From Prevotella merdae (GTDB taxonomy: Bacteria; Bacteroidota; Bacteroidia; Bacteroidales; Bacteroidaceae): a stretch of DNA of 64,000 nt. This document shows positions 51,227-59,277 of the stretch, piece after piece. The stretch lies in NCBI RefSeq assembly GCF_900290275.1, contig NZ_LT985323.1:393307-457306 (forward strand), given 5' to 3'. A program made the position numbers and the translations under genes. Position 1 is the stretch's first letter. Every line of letters starts with the position of its first letter. Below the pieces are notes generated by a model. It did not search any database. It saw only the letters and a list, made by a program, of their open reading frames with translations, and was not told the origin of the DNA.

Positions 51227-52969
51227 GAGGGCACTGAAAAAGTTAGCCCTTTAAGACTTTATTCCACTCTTTTAAATAAAAAAGCAGATTGCATTAAACA
51301 TTATGTCGGTTTTGCAATCTGCTTTTAATTTGCTTTGATATGGTCTAATATACAGCCTTATAGAGGATGTAGGGCACTTATGTCACAAGTGTATAATTCT
51401 TCTAATTATTCTTAGCTTAGTCTCAATATTCTTTTGATATTTACGGCAAATATTGTCATTGCACCTTGCATTTGCATACAATCTAGCCCATACGACAATG
51501 CCTTATCATAGCCGTATACCTGTTTTAACTCCGAATTTTTTGCCTCTATCTTGTATCTCTGGCGGGCTATTTCTTTAAATTCTTGTGTCTTCTGAAACTC
51601 CAGTTGTCTTTTATGTTCTCCTTTCTTGATAGGTACACTATAGGTCTTGCTTTTAGCTCCATCCTTGTAGCATCCGTTTCTTCGTGAGCAAGTCTTGCAT
51701 TTATCCACATCAAAGAAATAAGTCATGGATTGATTCCAGTTCCTATTCTTTCCCATTATTACTTTTCTGATTGCCATATGGCCAGCAGGACAAACAAACA
51801 TGCCTGCATCCTTGTTGTAATCAAAATTGTCTTCACTCTTTCTAAATCCACTACTAATAGACGGATGTAATTTGGACACCAAACGAAATCCCCTCTCTTC
51901 ATCTTCTGCCAGTTTGAGGTTCTTGCAGCCAGAATATGCGGTATCACCAACAACCGTGTCAACCTCCATTCCGTTCTTTCTGCTTTGCTCAACAAGCTCT
52001 TCCAACTGAGGCCCGTCACCCTTCTCGCCAGATGTGACTGTGGCAGCAGTTATGATACGCTCATCACTCATTGCGATGTGAGTCTTGTAACCGAAGAACG
52101 ACGTGTCTTCTGTCTTATGCCCAACACGTGCGTCTGTATCCTTTGAGGTTGTATAGTGGTCTTCTATGTCCGCAAGCGTCTCCTTTAGCATATTTAGTCG
52201 CTGTTTTACTGCGGGCACTTCCGAAAGGCAGGAATCCGAGGTGATATGATTTAGAAGGTCCTTGGTATAATCCAACTCATGAACAAGGTCATCGTCTTCA
52301 TTCTTAGCCGGAAGTGTTTCCTTTATATTATCATCCATGGCATAAAGCGCCTTGCGGAGTTGCTTCGAACGGAGTTTCAGTATCTCAACTGGTGAATACG
52401 GATTTGACCTGGCTTTTGTATGAGTCGAATCTACAATAATAGTCTTTGATGTGATGATTCCTTTCTCTATTGCTATCTCTACAGTTTTTTTGATAAGCAG
52501 GTTCATAAGATCCGTGTCTTTCAGGCGTAATCTGCGAAACTTACAAAGACTGCTTGGATTGATAACGCCTTCCTCAGGAGTCATATCAAGAAAATACTTA
52601 AACGACATGTCATAACGGGAACGCTCTACAACATCCACGTCAGATATATCGTATATTGTCTTCAATAGAAGATATTTGAACATACGAATGGGCGATTCAG
52701 CTGTACGGCCGTTATCAGGACAATATTTATTGACCAGTTCCTGATAGACAAAGCTGAAGTCTATCAGGTTATTAATACGGCGGAGAAGGTTGTCCTGGGG
52801 GACGACTATATCATAAAGTGAGCTATATTCACTGAGTGGAAGTTGTTGTTGTGACAGCATAAGTACCTTGGATTTTATTCCTTAAAGGTACAAAAAAATC
52901 TGCACATAGCCAAATTATGTGCAGATTATAATTGATAAATATATCGCAAGGGACTTTTTCAGTGCCCTC
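51227..52969 (-). mobile_element. IS1182-family insertion sequence with 9-bp target duplication
   Basis: The ends are perfect 17-base inverted repeats, GAGGGCACTGAAAAAGT (51227-51243) and its complement (52953-52969). The element is flanked on both sides by TTCGGAGAC (51218-51226 and 52970-52978), a target-site duplication that indicates recent insertion. The left end carries a terminator-like hairpin (AAAAGCAGATTGCA at 51280-51293 with its complement at 51313-51326). Confidence 0.92.
51412..52860 (-). CDS. IS1182-family transposase
   Basis: The protein has 482 residues. The N-terminal helical region (ESPIRMFKYLLLKTIYDISD) is followed by the DDE core: IIVDSTHTKAR (first Asp), VVGDTAYSG (second Asp) and a later KIEAKNSELKQVYG (Glu). 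A cysteine-rich insert (CPAGH, CKTCSRRNGC) precedes the last motif. The frame is intact, so it is probably functional. Confidence 0.93.
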   Translation of the reverse strand: MLSQQQLPLSEYSSLYDIVVPQDNLLRRINNLIDFSFVYQELVNKYCPDNGRTAESPIRMFKYLLLKTIYDISDVDVVERSRYDMSFKYFLDMTPEEGVINPSSLCKFRRLRLKDTDLMNLLIKKTVEIAIEKGIITSKTIIVDSTHTKARSNPYSPVEILKLRSKQLRKALYAMDDNIKETLPAKNEDDDLVHELDYTKDLLNHITSDSCLSEVPAVKQRLNMLKETLADIEDHYTTSKDTDARVGHKTEDTSFFGYKTHIAMSDERIITAATVTSGEKGDGPQLEELVEQSRKNGMEVDTVVGDTAYSGCKNLKLAEDEERGFRLVSKLHPSISSGFRKSEDNFDYNKDAGMFVCPAGHMAIRKVIMGKNRNWNQSMTYFFDVDKCKTCSRRNGCYKDGAKSKTYSVPIKKGEHKRQLEFQKTQEFKEIARQRYKIEAKNSELKQVYGYDKALSYGLDCMQMQGAMTIFAVNIKRILRLS

Positions 52970-53094
52970 TTCGGAGACCGTACCTCCTACGATTTCTTAG
53001 GTTCATCACACCATATTCTGGATGAACCAGAAAACAGGCTTACCAATCATGACAGATAGCATGGTAGATAAGCCCATTATTTTAGATTATTAGT

Positions 53095-53892
53095 TTAAAT
53101 CAAATCGGGCATAATAAACACCGAATGAACCACCTGCTTCTCCTTTGGCGGAATCTGCATATAGTTCTTATAGAGATCGGTTAGATAGGCATCCGGATTG
53201 GCTGGAGCAGCAAAGGGTTTACCCTCAAAGTTGATAGTAGACAGCGGGAAGATAGAGTCTTTGCGGTGCATAATGCCGTAGCCATTGTTTATAAGGATAT
53301 TTGACATATATGTGTCTTTGCCGCGAGTGGCAAATGCAATCTTCCAAAGCAATTTGTACCACAGATATTTAGCACCAAAGAAGAAGAACTCGAAGAAGGC
53401 TCGCCACGAATACTGATGCGAGTGATGCAGTATGGAATAACACTTAGACATGCCCTTGCCATACTTCTTGCAGAAACTCTTCGACACATTGGGATAGTCA
53501 ATCATCGGGAATATGTCGACAAACAAACCCTTTGAATAATCCTTCGAGAAATCCTCATTGCCCTCAACATAAAAGGAATTAAGGTCGCGTACCTTCATTA
53601 TAGGCTCGCGTGTCTGCTCAGTTTCTGGTGTTTGCAGACGCAATCCCTCACGCAGTTCTCCTGGTGCAATCTCGGCAAAACGTCGTGCATCGTCTAAAGG
53701 CATAGCAATATCTATGTCGTCGTCCCATGGTATAAATCCCTTGTGACGCACAGCACCTAAGAGCGATCCACCGTCAAGCCAATACTTGATATTATGGTTA
53801 CGGCAGATGCGGTCTATTTCTTCGAGTATTGTCAGTTGCTTAAGCTGAGCGCGGCGCAACTGCTGTTGCTTGAATTGTTCAAGATAATTCAT
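53095..53892 (-). CDS. LicD-family phosphotransferase
   Basis: The protein has 265 residues and no signal peptide. The LicD signature is at 41-64: GGSLLGAVRHKGFIPWDDDI followed by DIAM, a nucleotidyltransferase fold with metal-binding aspartates. LicD proteins move phosphocholine or polyol-phosphate from a CDP carrier onto a glycan; the eukaryotic relatives fukutin and FKRP use CDP-ribitol. The upstream gene, 32 bases away, encodes an IspD-type cytidylyltransferase fused to a dehydrogenase, the enzyme needed to make such a donor. Confidence 0.9.
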   Translation of the reverse strand: MNYLEQFKQQQLRRAQLKQLTILEEIDRICRNHNIKYWLDGGSLLGAVRHKGFIPWDDDIDIAMPLDDARRFAEIAPGELREGLRLQTPETEQTREPIMKVRDLNSFYVEGNEDFSKDYSKGLFVDIFPMIDYPNVSKSFCKKYGKGMSKCYSILHHSHQYSWRAFFEFFFFGAKYLWYKLLWKIAFATRGKDTYMSNILINNGYGIMHRKDSIFPLSTINFEGKPFAAPANPDAYLTDLYKNYMQIPPKEKQVVHSVFIMPDLI

Positions 53893-53924
53893 CTTTATTC
53901 TCTTGTCTTAAAAATATCGCCCTA

Positions 53925-55292
53925 TCAATCCTTCTGTCTTCTTACATCTATAACCTGACCCGTGCAATCGGATGCCAAGGTCTGAAGTGTTGCCTCTGCC
54001 ACCCTCTCTGGCATAAGCAGCGAGTCGTCGGGTTCTATACCAAAGTTCTGCTGACGCATAGGAGTTTTTGTGCGCTCAGGGTTGATACAGTTAATCTTAA
54101 TACCATCTCCATCCCACTCTTGCGCAACTGCCTGTACAAAGTTTACGATAGCCGCCTTGGTAGACGAGTATATGCTGTAGAACGCCCTACCCCTTGTATA
54201 CGAGCTTGATGTAAAGAATATCAGCTTGCCCTCTGTTTGTTTCAGGTACGGATAGGCCTCAAGAGCCACGTTCACAGTGCCGAGATAATTGGTTTGTATC
54301 GCATTCTGTATTGTTTCGTAATCCATTGTGGCAAGCGGTTCCTTATTGAGCACACCTGCTGTGCACACAACATAGTCGATATGGCCTGCTGTCTCATGTG
54401 CATCGGTCATTGCCTTTGCCACACTGTCGCGTTGTGCCACATCCACCTTGTTCTCCGAACGCGAATACGAGAAAACAGTGGCTCCACTCTCGCGCAACAT
54501 ATCTACCACATATTTGCCTATGCCGTAGCTTCCGCCAAACACTACAGCAACCTTGTCGCGGAACACGTCTGACACATGTTCTGTATTCTCGGGCTCAGTG
54601 TTCTTGAGTTGAAACAACTTGTCGAGCATATAGGTATCCTCGCGGTATGTAAGCTTCATATTGCTCTCCTCACCACGCACAACAAACACAGGTTCATCGG
54701 TATACTTGCGCACAACACCGCAGTCGTCGGTTGTCTTGAATTCAGGATCTTTCAATGCACGCTCGTAAGCATCGGCAATAACTTGGCGGTCGAAAGCCTG
54801 TGGAGTTTGACCGCGACGCAAGCGCGAACGGTCTGGAATGGATGTTATGCAGTCGTTGCCATCTACCTCGATAATAGTATCTGCAGACGGGATGGCTACG
54901 TCAATGGCACGATGAGACGCTAAGGCATCTATCACGTCATTTACGATACGCTGGCTTACAAGCGGGCGTACCGCGTCGTGGAAAATTAGGTTGACGTCCT
55001 GGTTAGCGTATGCCTGTATGGCAGAGAGCGATGAGTCGTAACGCTCTTTGCCACCTTTGAGTATCTTCTTTACCTTATGCCACTTGTTGCGCAAGACAAT
55101 ATTCTCGAAGTCGCTTATAAGCATAGGGTTTGCCACAATAGCAATCTCGTCGATATGCTGATTGCGCTCGAACACATCGACAGTGTGCTCTACCACCATT
55201 TTGCCTGCCACCTTAAAGAACTGTTTAGGTGTAGACATTCCGAGGCGTGAGCCTACGCCACCGGCAAGTATAACGGCTATATTTCTTTTCAT
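53925..55292 (-). CDS. IspD-like cytidylyltransferase fused to short-chain dehydrogenase
   Basis: The protein has 455 residues. The N-terminal part (1-235) is an IspD/TarI-type CTP transferase: LAGGVGSRLGMSTPKQF, HDAVRPLV and the RRGQTPQAF motif. The C-terminal part (245-455) is an SDR with GGSYGIG at 253-259 and YSSTK at 375-379. The same fusion order is found in Haemophilus Bcs1/Acs1, which reduces ribulose-5-phosphate and activates ribitol-5-phosphate as CDP-ribitol. I therefore favour CDP-ribitol (or a similar polyol) synthesis over the isoprenoid IspD role. It is paired with the LicD-like transferase downstream. Confidence 0.85.
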   Translation of the reverse strand: MKRNIAVILAGGVGSRLGMSTPKQFFKVAGKMVVEHTVDVFERNQHIDEIAIVANPMLISDFENIVLRNKWHKVKKILKGGKERYDSSLSAIQAYANQDVNLIFHDAVRPLVSQRIVNDVIDALASHRAIDVAIPSADTIIEVDGNDCITSIPDRSRLRRGQTPQAFDRQVIADAYERALKDPEFKTTDDCGVVRKYTDEPVFVVRGEESNMKLTYREDTYMLDKLFQLKNTEPENTEHVSDVFRDKVAVVFGGSYGIGKYVVDMLRESGATVFSYSRSENKVDVAQRDSVAKAMTDAHETAGHIDYVVCTAGVLNKEPLATMDYETIQNAIQTNYLGTVNVALEAYPYLKQTEGKLIFFTSSSYTRGRAFYSIYSSTKAAIVNFVQAVAQEWDGDGIKINCINPERTKTPMRQQNFGIEPDDSLLMPERVAEATLQTLASDCTGQVIDVRRQKD

Positions 55293-55319
55293 ACGTTCCT
55301 GTTGTTAAGTACTTATTTG

Positions 55320-55352
55320 CAAAGGTAAGAAAAATCCCGGCAAAACATCAAA
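55320..55352 (-). promoter_or_regulatory. Promoter of the IspD-SDR/LicD pair, overlapping a terminator
   Basis: On the minus strand TTTG (55349-55352), a 21-base spacer and TACCTTTG (55320-55327) form a Bacteroidetes promoter 28 bases before the start. Its -33 part lies inside the upstream terminator hairpin. Confidence 0.65.
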
Positions 55353-55375
55353 AGTTATTGATGTTTTGTCGGGAT
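55334..55375 (-). terminator. Terminator upstream of IspD-SDR gene
   Basis: The stem ATCCCGGCAAAACATC / GATGTTTTGTCGGGAT (one mismatch) has a 10-base loop and a T-run on the minus strand. It ends the 55636/55416 transcript. Confidence 0.85.
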
Positions 55376-55415
55376 ATGTCATTATTCAAATACTGCACAA
55401 GTTATACTTGCGACA

Positions 55416-55619
55416 TTACTTTTTGTGCCTATTGGCACGCTGCTCGCGGTATTTGGCCTTTTGCCTTGCCGATCCGCTGCCGTGGGCACCGGTGATGTAT
55501 TGCTTCTTCTTTGCCTTTGTCTTCACTTTGCCGTCGTCTGTCTTCGCCGAAGAAGCACCGCCACGTCCCCATGAAATGCCATTGGCAATGATTGCGTCGA
55601 TATCGTCGCCTTTGCTCAT
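55416..55619 (-). CDS. Small basic protein, unknown function
   Basis: The protein has 67 residues, with an acidic N-terminus and a strongly Lys/Arg-rich C-terminal half (KVKTKAKKKQYITGAHGSGS, then ARQKAKYREQRANRHKK). The composition suggests RNA or ribosome binding, but no family is recognised. It lies 16 bases after the AICAR transformylase gene, likely in the same transcript, and is followed by a terminator. Confidence 0.6.
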   Translation of the reverse strand: MSKGDDIDAIIANGISWGRGGASSAKTDDGKVKTKAKKKQYITGAHGSGSARQKAKYREQRANRHKK

Positions 55620-55635
55620 AGTTGTATATATTTAA

Positions 55636-56817
55636 TTAATGGTGGAACAAACGTACACCTGTAAACGACATTGTTATACCATACTTGTCGCATGTTTCGA
55701 TAACATTGTCGTCACGCACCGAGCCGCCAGCCTGAGCTATATACTCAACACCGCTCTTGTGCGCACGCTCAATATTGTCTCCGAACGGGAAGAAAGCGTC
55801 TGAACCAAGAGCTACACCACGGTTCTGGGCTATCCAAGCCTTTTTCTCCTCCATGGTCAATACCTCTGGCTTCTTCTTAAAGAATAGCTGCCATGTACCA
55901 TCACGCAGAACATCGTCATGATCCTCAGATATATATACGTCAATGGTATTATCGCGGTCGGCACGGCGTATACCGTCAACAAATGGAAGGTTCATTACCT
56001 TCGGGTGCTGACGCAACCACCATATATCAGCCTTATTGCCAGCAAGACGTGTACAGTGAATACGGCTCTGCTGTCCGGCACCAATACCAATTGCCTGACC
56101 ATCCTTAACGTAGCATACAGAGTTAGACTGTGTGTACTTAAGTGTGATAAGTGATATGATGAGGTCGCGAATAGCCTCAGGAGTGAAATTCTTTGCCTTT
56201 GTAGGTATGTTCTCGAACAATGCAGGATCGTCGAGCTTAACCTCGTTGCGTCCCTGCTCAAATGTTACACCGAACACCTGCTTGTGCTCTATTGGAGCCG
56301 GAACATAGTTGGGGTCTATCTTTATCACATTGTATGTGCCCTTGCGCTTTGCCTTGAGTATCTCAATAGCCTCGGGTGTGAAGTCGGGAGCAATAACACC
56401 GTCGCTCACCTCACGCTTAATGAGTGTAGCTGTAGCTGCGTCGCAAGTGTCGCTCAATGCAACAAAGTCGCCATACGAACTCATGCGGTCGGCACCGCGA
56501 GCACGGGCGTATGCGCAAGCAATAGGTGATAGTTCAATCTTTACGTCGTCAACAAAGTAGATTTTCTTAAGGGTGTCGCTCAATGGCAAACCTACTGCAG
56601 CTCCTGCAGGAGATACATGCTTGAACGATGCAGCTGCTGGCAGACCAGTTGCAGCCTTAAGTTCCTTTACAAGTTGCCACGAGTTGAGAGCGTCGAGGAA
56701 GTTGATGTAGCCAGGACGACCGTTAAGTACTTCGATGGGGAGTTCGCCTTCTTCCATATAGATACGTGAAGGCTTCTGGTTCGGATTGCATCCGTACTTA
56801 AGTGCTAATTCTTTCAT
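55636..56817 (-). CDS. purH: AICAR transformylase (stand-alone PurH C-terminal domain)
   Basis: The protein has 393 residues and formylates AICAR with 10-formyl-THF, the step before IMP cyclohydrolase. Motifs of the transformylase domain are present: ELALKYGCNPNQKPSRIY, AASFKHVSPAGAAVG (catalytic Lys-His), KYTQSNSV and GAGQQSRIHCTRLAG. It ends in SFTGVRLFHH as in PurH. It has no cyclohydrolase domain; that half is at 26794-27387. Enzymes of this stand-alone form exist in other Bacteroidetes. Confidence 0.93.
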   Translation of the reverse strand: MKELALKYGCNPNQKPSRIYMEEGELPIEVLNGRPGYINFLDALNSWQLVKELKAATGLPAAASFKHVSPAGAAVGLPLSDTLKKIYFVDDVKIELSPIACAYARARGADRMSSYGDFVALSDTCDAATATLIKREVSDGVIAPDFTPEAIEILKAKRKGTYNVIKIDPNYVPAPIEHKQVFGVTFEQGRNEVKLDDPALFENIPTKAKNFTPEAIRDLIISLITLKYTQSNSVCYVKDGQAIGIGAGQQSRIHCTRLAGNKADIWWLRQHPKVMNLPFVDGIRRADRDNTIDVYISEDHDDVLRDGTWQLFFKKKPEVLTMEEKKAWIAQNRGVALGSDAFFPFGDNIERAHKSGVEYIAQAGGSVRDDNVIETCDKYGITMSFTGVRLFHH

Positions 56818-56848
56818 ACAGTGATTATAAGAATGAAAAATATGTCTG

Positions 56849-56856
56849 CAAAATTA
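56849..56856 (-). promoter_or_regulatory. -7 box upstream of AICAR transformylase gene
   Basis: TAATTTTG followed by CA on the minus strand lies 32 bases before the ATG. No clear -33 TTTG is seen. A divergent TACATTTG box (56879-56886, plus) faces the 56922 gene. Confidence 0.6.
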
Positions 56857-56921
56857 CTATTTTTCCATTAAAAAGCCGTACATTTGCCCCGAAATATTAC
56901 ATTATCAGTAGGTTGTGAATT

Positions 56922-57149
56922 ATGAATTACGCACTGAAGAAACTTTTTGATGCGGCTGAGCACAAACTTGAGCTCATTCCGCAGAAGATGATTGCCCTCG
57001 AAAAATTGTCTAAATACATCAAGGGCACAGAGAAACCTAAGCGTGAGATTCTTGATAAAATCTCGCTGCTTGTGGGATATCAGGATTGGGAAAAGTTTAA
57101 AGAAGCCCTGCACGGAGAAACTGACGGACAGGACAACTTTAAAGAATAG
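56922..57149 (+). CDS. Small helical protein, unknown function
   Basis: The protein has 75 residues, is charged and predicted helical throughout (AEHKLELIPQKMIALEKLSK). The segment KPKREILDKISLLVGYQDWE could form a small helical domain. A plus-strand TACATTTG promoter-like box lies 35 bases upstream. It is convergent with the response-regulator gene and overlaps nothing. The family is not recognised. It could bind DNA or protein. Confidence 0.5.
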   Translation: MNYALKKLFDAAEHKLELIPQKMIALEKLSKYIKGTEKPKREILDKISLLVGYQDWEKFKEALHGETDGQDNFKE

Positions 57150-57200
57150 TATGGAATCATCCCAAATAAGATTGGGACAAGACCCACTATCCCTCTGCTA

Positions 57201-57938
57201 CTATCTGCCAAGATACTTGTCGGCAAGATATGTCGATAACGACTCCTTATATATGTCGCCAACGGGCAGATAAGTATCTGCATCCATAACGATACGGTTC
57301 TTGGTAACCTCCATCACCTTCTTCATATTGACAATATACGAGCGGTGAATACGCAAGAAATAGGCGGGCAAGCGTTCTTCAAGCTTCTTCATACTGAGAA
57401 GTACGACTAAAGACTTTTGTCCATCAAGATGTATTTTTAGGTATTCTGCCATTCCTACAACGTATCTTATGTCATTGATATCGACCCTTACCACACGATG
57501 GTCGGTCTTAAAAAATATGGTGTCGTCCTCGTTCTCGGATTGTATAGGAGCGGTATGTGCAACCGATGGCATTACATTCTCAAGTTCGTAACGCTTCTTT
57601 ACACGTTGGGCAGCACGGCGAAAATCGTCTAAACTAAATGGTTTAAGCAGATAGTCTACGGCATCTACCTTATATCCGTCTACCGCATACTCGGAGTAGG
57701 CTGTAGTGAACACAACTATAGGAGGTGCCTGAAGCGAGCGCACAAAGTCCAAGCCGTTGATATCGGGCATATTGATATCAACAAACAAAGCGTCTATCTG
57801 TTCTTTCTCCATTATCTCACGAGCCTCAATAGCACTAAGACATTGTGCTACAAGCTCAAGGAATGGTATCTTTGCTGTGTAGGCGGCGAGCTGCTGCAAA
57901 GCAAGAGGCTCGTCGTCGATAACGAGTGTTCTTATCAT
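57201..57938 (-). CDS. LytTR-type response regulator
   Basis: The protein has 245 residues. The receiver domain (1-120) has the acidic pocket IDDE and phospho-Asp54 in FVDINMPDI, plus TTAYSEYAVDG and LKPFS with the conserved Lys. The C-terminal LytTR DNA-binding domain (about 145-243) contains LRIHRSYIVNMKKV and YLPVGDIYKE. It is coupled to the sensor kinase gene by a four-base overlap (ATGA). Targets are not visible. Confidence 0.95.
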   Translation of the reverse strand: MIRTLVIDDEPLALQQLAAYTAKIPFLELVAQCLSAIEAREIMEKEQIDALFVDINMPDINGLDFVRSLQAPPIVVFTTAYSEYAVDGYKVDAVDYLLKPFSLDDFRRAAQRVKKRYELENVMPSVAHTAPIQSENEDDTIFFKTDHRVVRVDINDIRYVVGMAEYLKIHLDGQKSLVVLLSMKKLEERLPAYFLRIHRSYIVNMKKVMEVTKNRIVMDADTYLPVGDIYKESLSTYLADKYLGR

Positions 57939-59191
57939 TTTAGATTCTGTTTTTGTTGGTTATTGTTTTGCATATCGGTTGACAGTTGTCTACCATTAGC
58001 TTGAGTGATGGGTGACGTTAGTGGTAAGTCTAGACTTACCTCATACTCGCTCTCACCATCTTCGATATTGAGTGTGTATGTATCATGAAACAGAAGGTCG
58101 AGTCGACGGCGCACATTCACCAATCCCATACCACCTTCTTTCTTCTCTTTCACCGTAAGCTGTTGCTTACTATTGCTGCATACAAACTTCAGACGGTCGT
58201 CCTTCACATCTATTGTTATGTATACAAACGACTCGGTAAGATAGCTTATACCATGCTTGAAGGCGTTTTCCACGAACATGATGAGCAACAGTGGAGGTAT
58301 CATCTTATCGGGTAGATTGCTTGGTGCCGACAGACGGATGCTTACCTTATCTGTATAACGCAATCTCATGAGTTGCACATAATTGTTGAGGAATTGTACC
58401 TCGCGTGGCAATGGTATTAACCTATTGCTTCCCTCGTACAAGATATACCGCATCATCTTAGAAAGCTCCACTATGGTGGTCTTGGCACGTTCAGGGTCGA
58501 TGTCCACAAGAGCATGAATATTGTTGAGCGTATTCATAAAGAAGTGTGGATTGACCTGATACTTAAGATACTCCAATTGACGCTCCAGGTTGTGCTTGTC
58601 TATCTGCGCCATAAGTTTGGAGTCTTCTTGCGACTTGAAATATAACTTAACACCAAGATTCATACCAATAAGCAATATTCCACCAAAGGCAGTTACAAGT
58701 TCGCCAGGTCCTAAGAAAGGGAAAGGCTCGTAAGGTCGCAGATATGAAAATCGACGAGGATAACGCTGACCTTTAGCTTGTTCTTTAGATGCATCATCAA
58801 ACATCTCTTCGGGTTCATCTTCAGGTCTAAAGTCTGGTATATTGTCTCGGTATAACACCCTTTCGTGCCTGCTATATCGAGGCAATCGGTGGTGATGAAA
58901 CTCGGGACGCATAAACCACAGCGTAACCATTGCCACAGCTACAACAGTAAAGCTAAGTACAACATATAATATGGTGCGTCGTTTTAGGATGAGCAAAGGG
59001 GCAAGCAGAAAGTTGTGTACGGCAAACAAAACAAGCCATACAGTATAGAATTTCCATGCACTGAATATCTCGTACCATGAGAACTCGATATGTGGATTGG
59101 ATGACATTCGCATATATAACCCCATCACTGGAGATATATATATCAATATCCACATCAATGTATAAATGAAATGTTCCTTGCGGTAATTCAT
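57935..59191 (-). CDS. LytS-type sensor histidine kinase
   Basis: From the ATG at 59191 (MNYRKEHFIY) the protein has 418 residues. Four hydrophobic segments (about 8-26, 48-68, 73-94 and 163-180) precede the His_kinase domain with phospho-acceptor His216 in YQVNPHFFMNTLNN, the N-box LLIMFVENAFKHGIS and a glycine box GGMGLVNVRRRL. A long charged, Arg/Glu-rich insert (about 98-160) lies between the third and fourth membrane segments. It phosphorylates the adjacent LytTR regulator. The signal is unknown. Confidence 0.93.
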   Translation of the reverse strand: MNYRKEHFIYTLMWILIYISPVMGLYMRMSSNPHIEFSWYEIFSAWKFYTVWLVLFAVHNFLLAPLLILKRRTILYVVLSFTVVAVAMVTLWFMRPEFHHHRLPRYSRHERVLYRDNIPDFRPEDEPEEMFDDASKEQAKGQRYPRRFSYLRPYEPFPFLGPGELVTAFGGILLIGMNLGVKLYFKSQEDSKLMAQIDKHNLERQLEYLKYQVNPHFFMNTLNNIHALVDIDPERAKTTIVELSKMMRYILYEGSNRLIPLPREVQFLNNYVQLMRLRYTDKVSIRLSAPSNLPDKMIPPLLLIMFVENAFKHGISYLTESFVYITIDVKDDRLKFVCSNSKQQLTVKEKKEGGMGLVNVRRRLDLLFHDTYTLNIEDGESEYEVSLDLPLTSPITQANGRQLSTDMQNNNQQKQNLK

Positions 59192-59277
59192 CTTTGTCGT
59201 TTTAGATGAAGCAAATGTACGCATATTATATATAGTATAGAAAAATATTCAACGAATAGAAAAGTTTGTTATATGAA

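Noticed and set aside
53925..55292. Assignment as plain isoprenoid ispD
   Set aside because: The fused dehydrogenase and adjacent LicD gene match the Bcs1/CDP-ribitol arrangement better. It remains possible if no other ispD exists.
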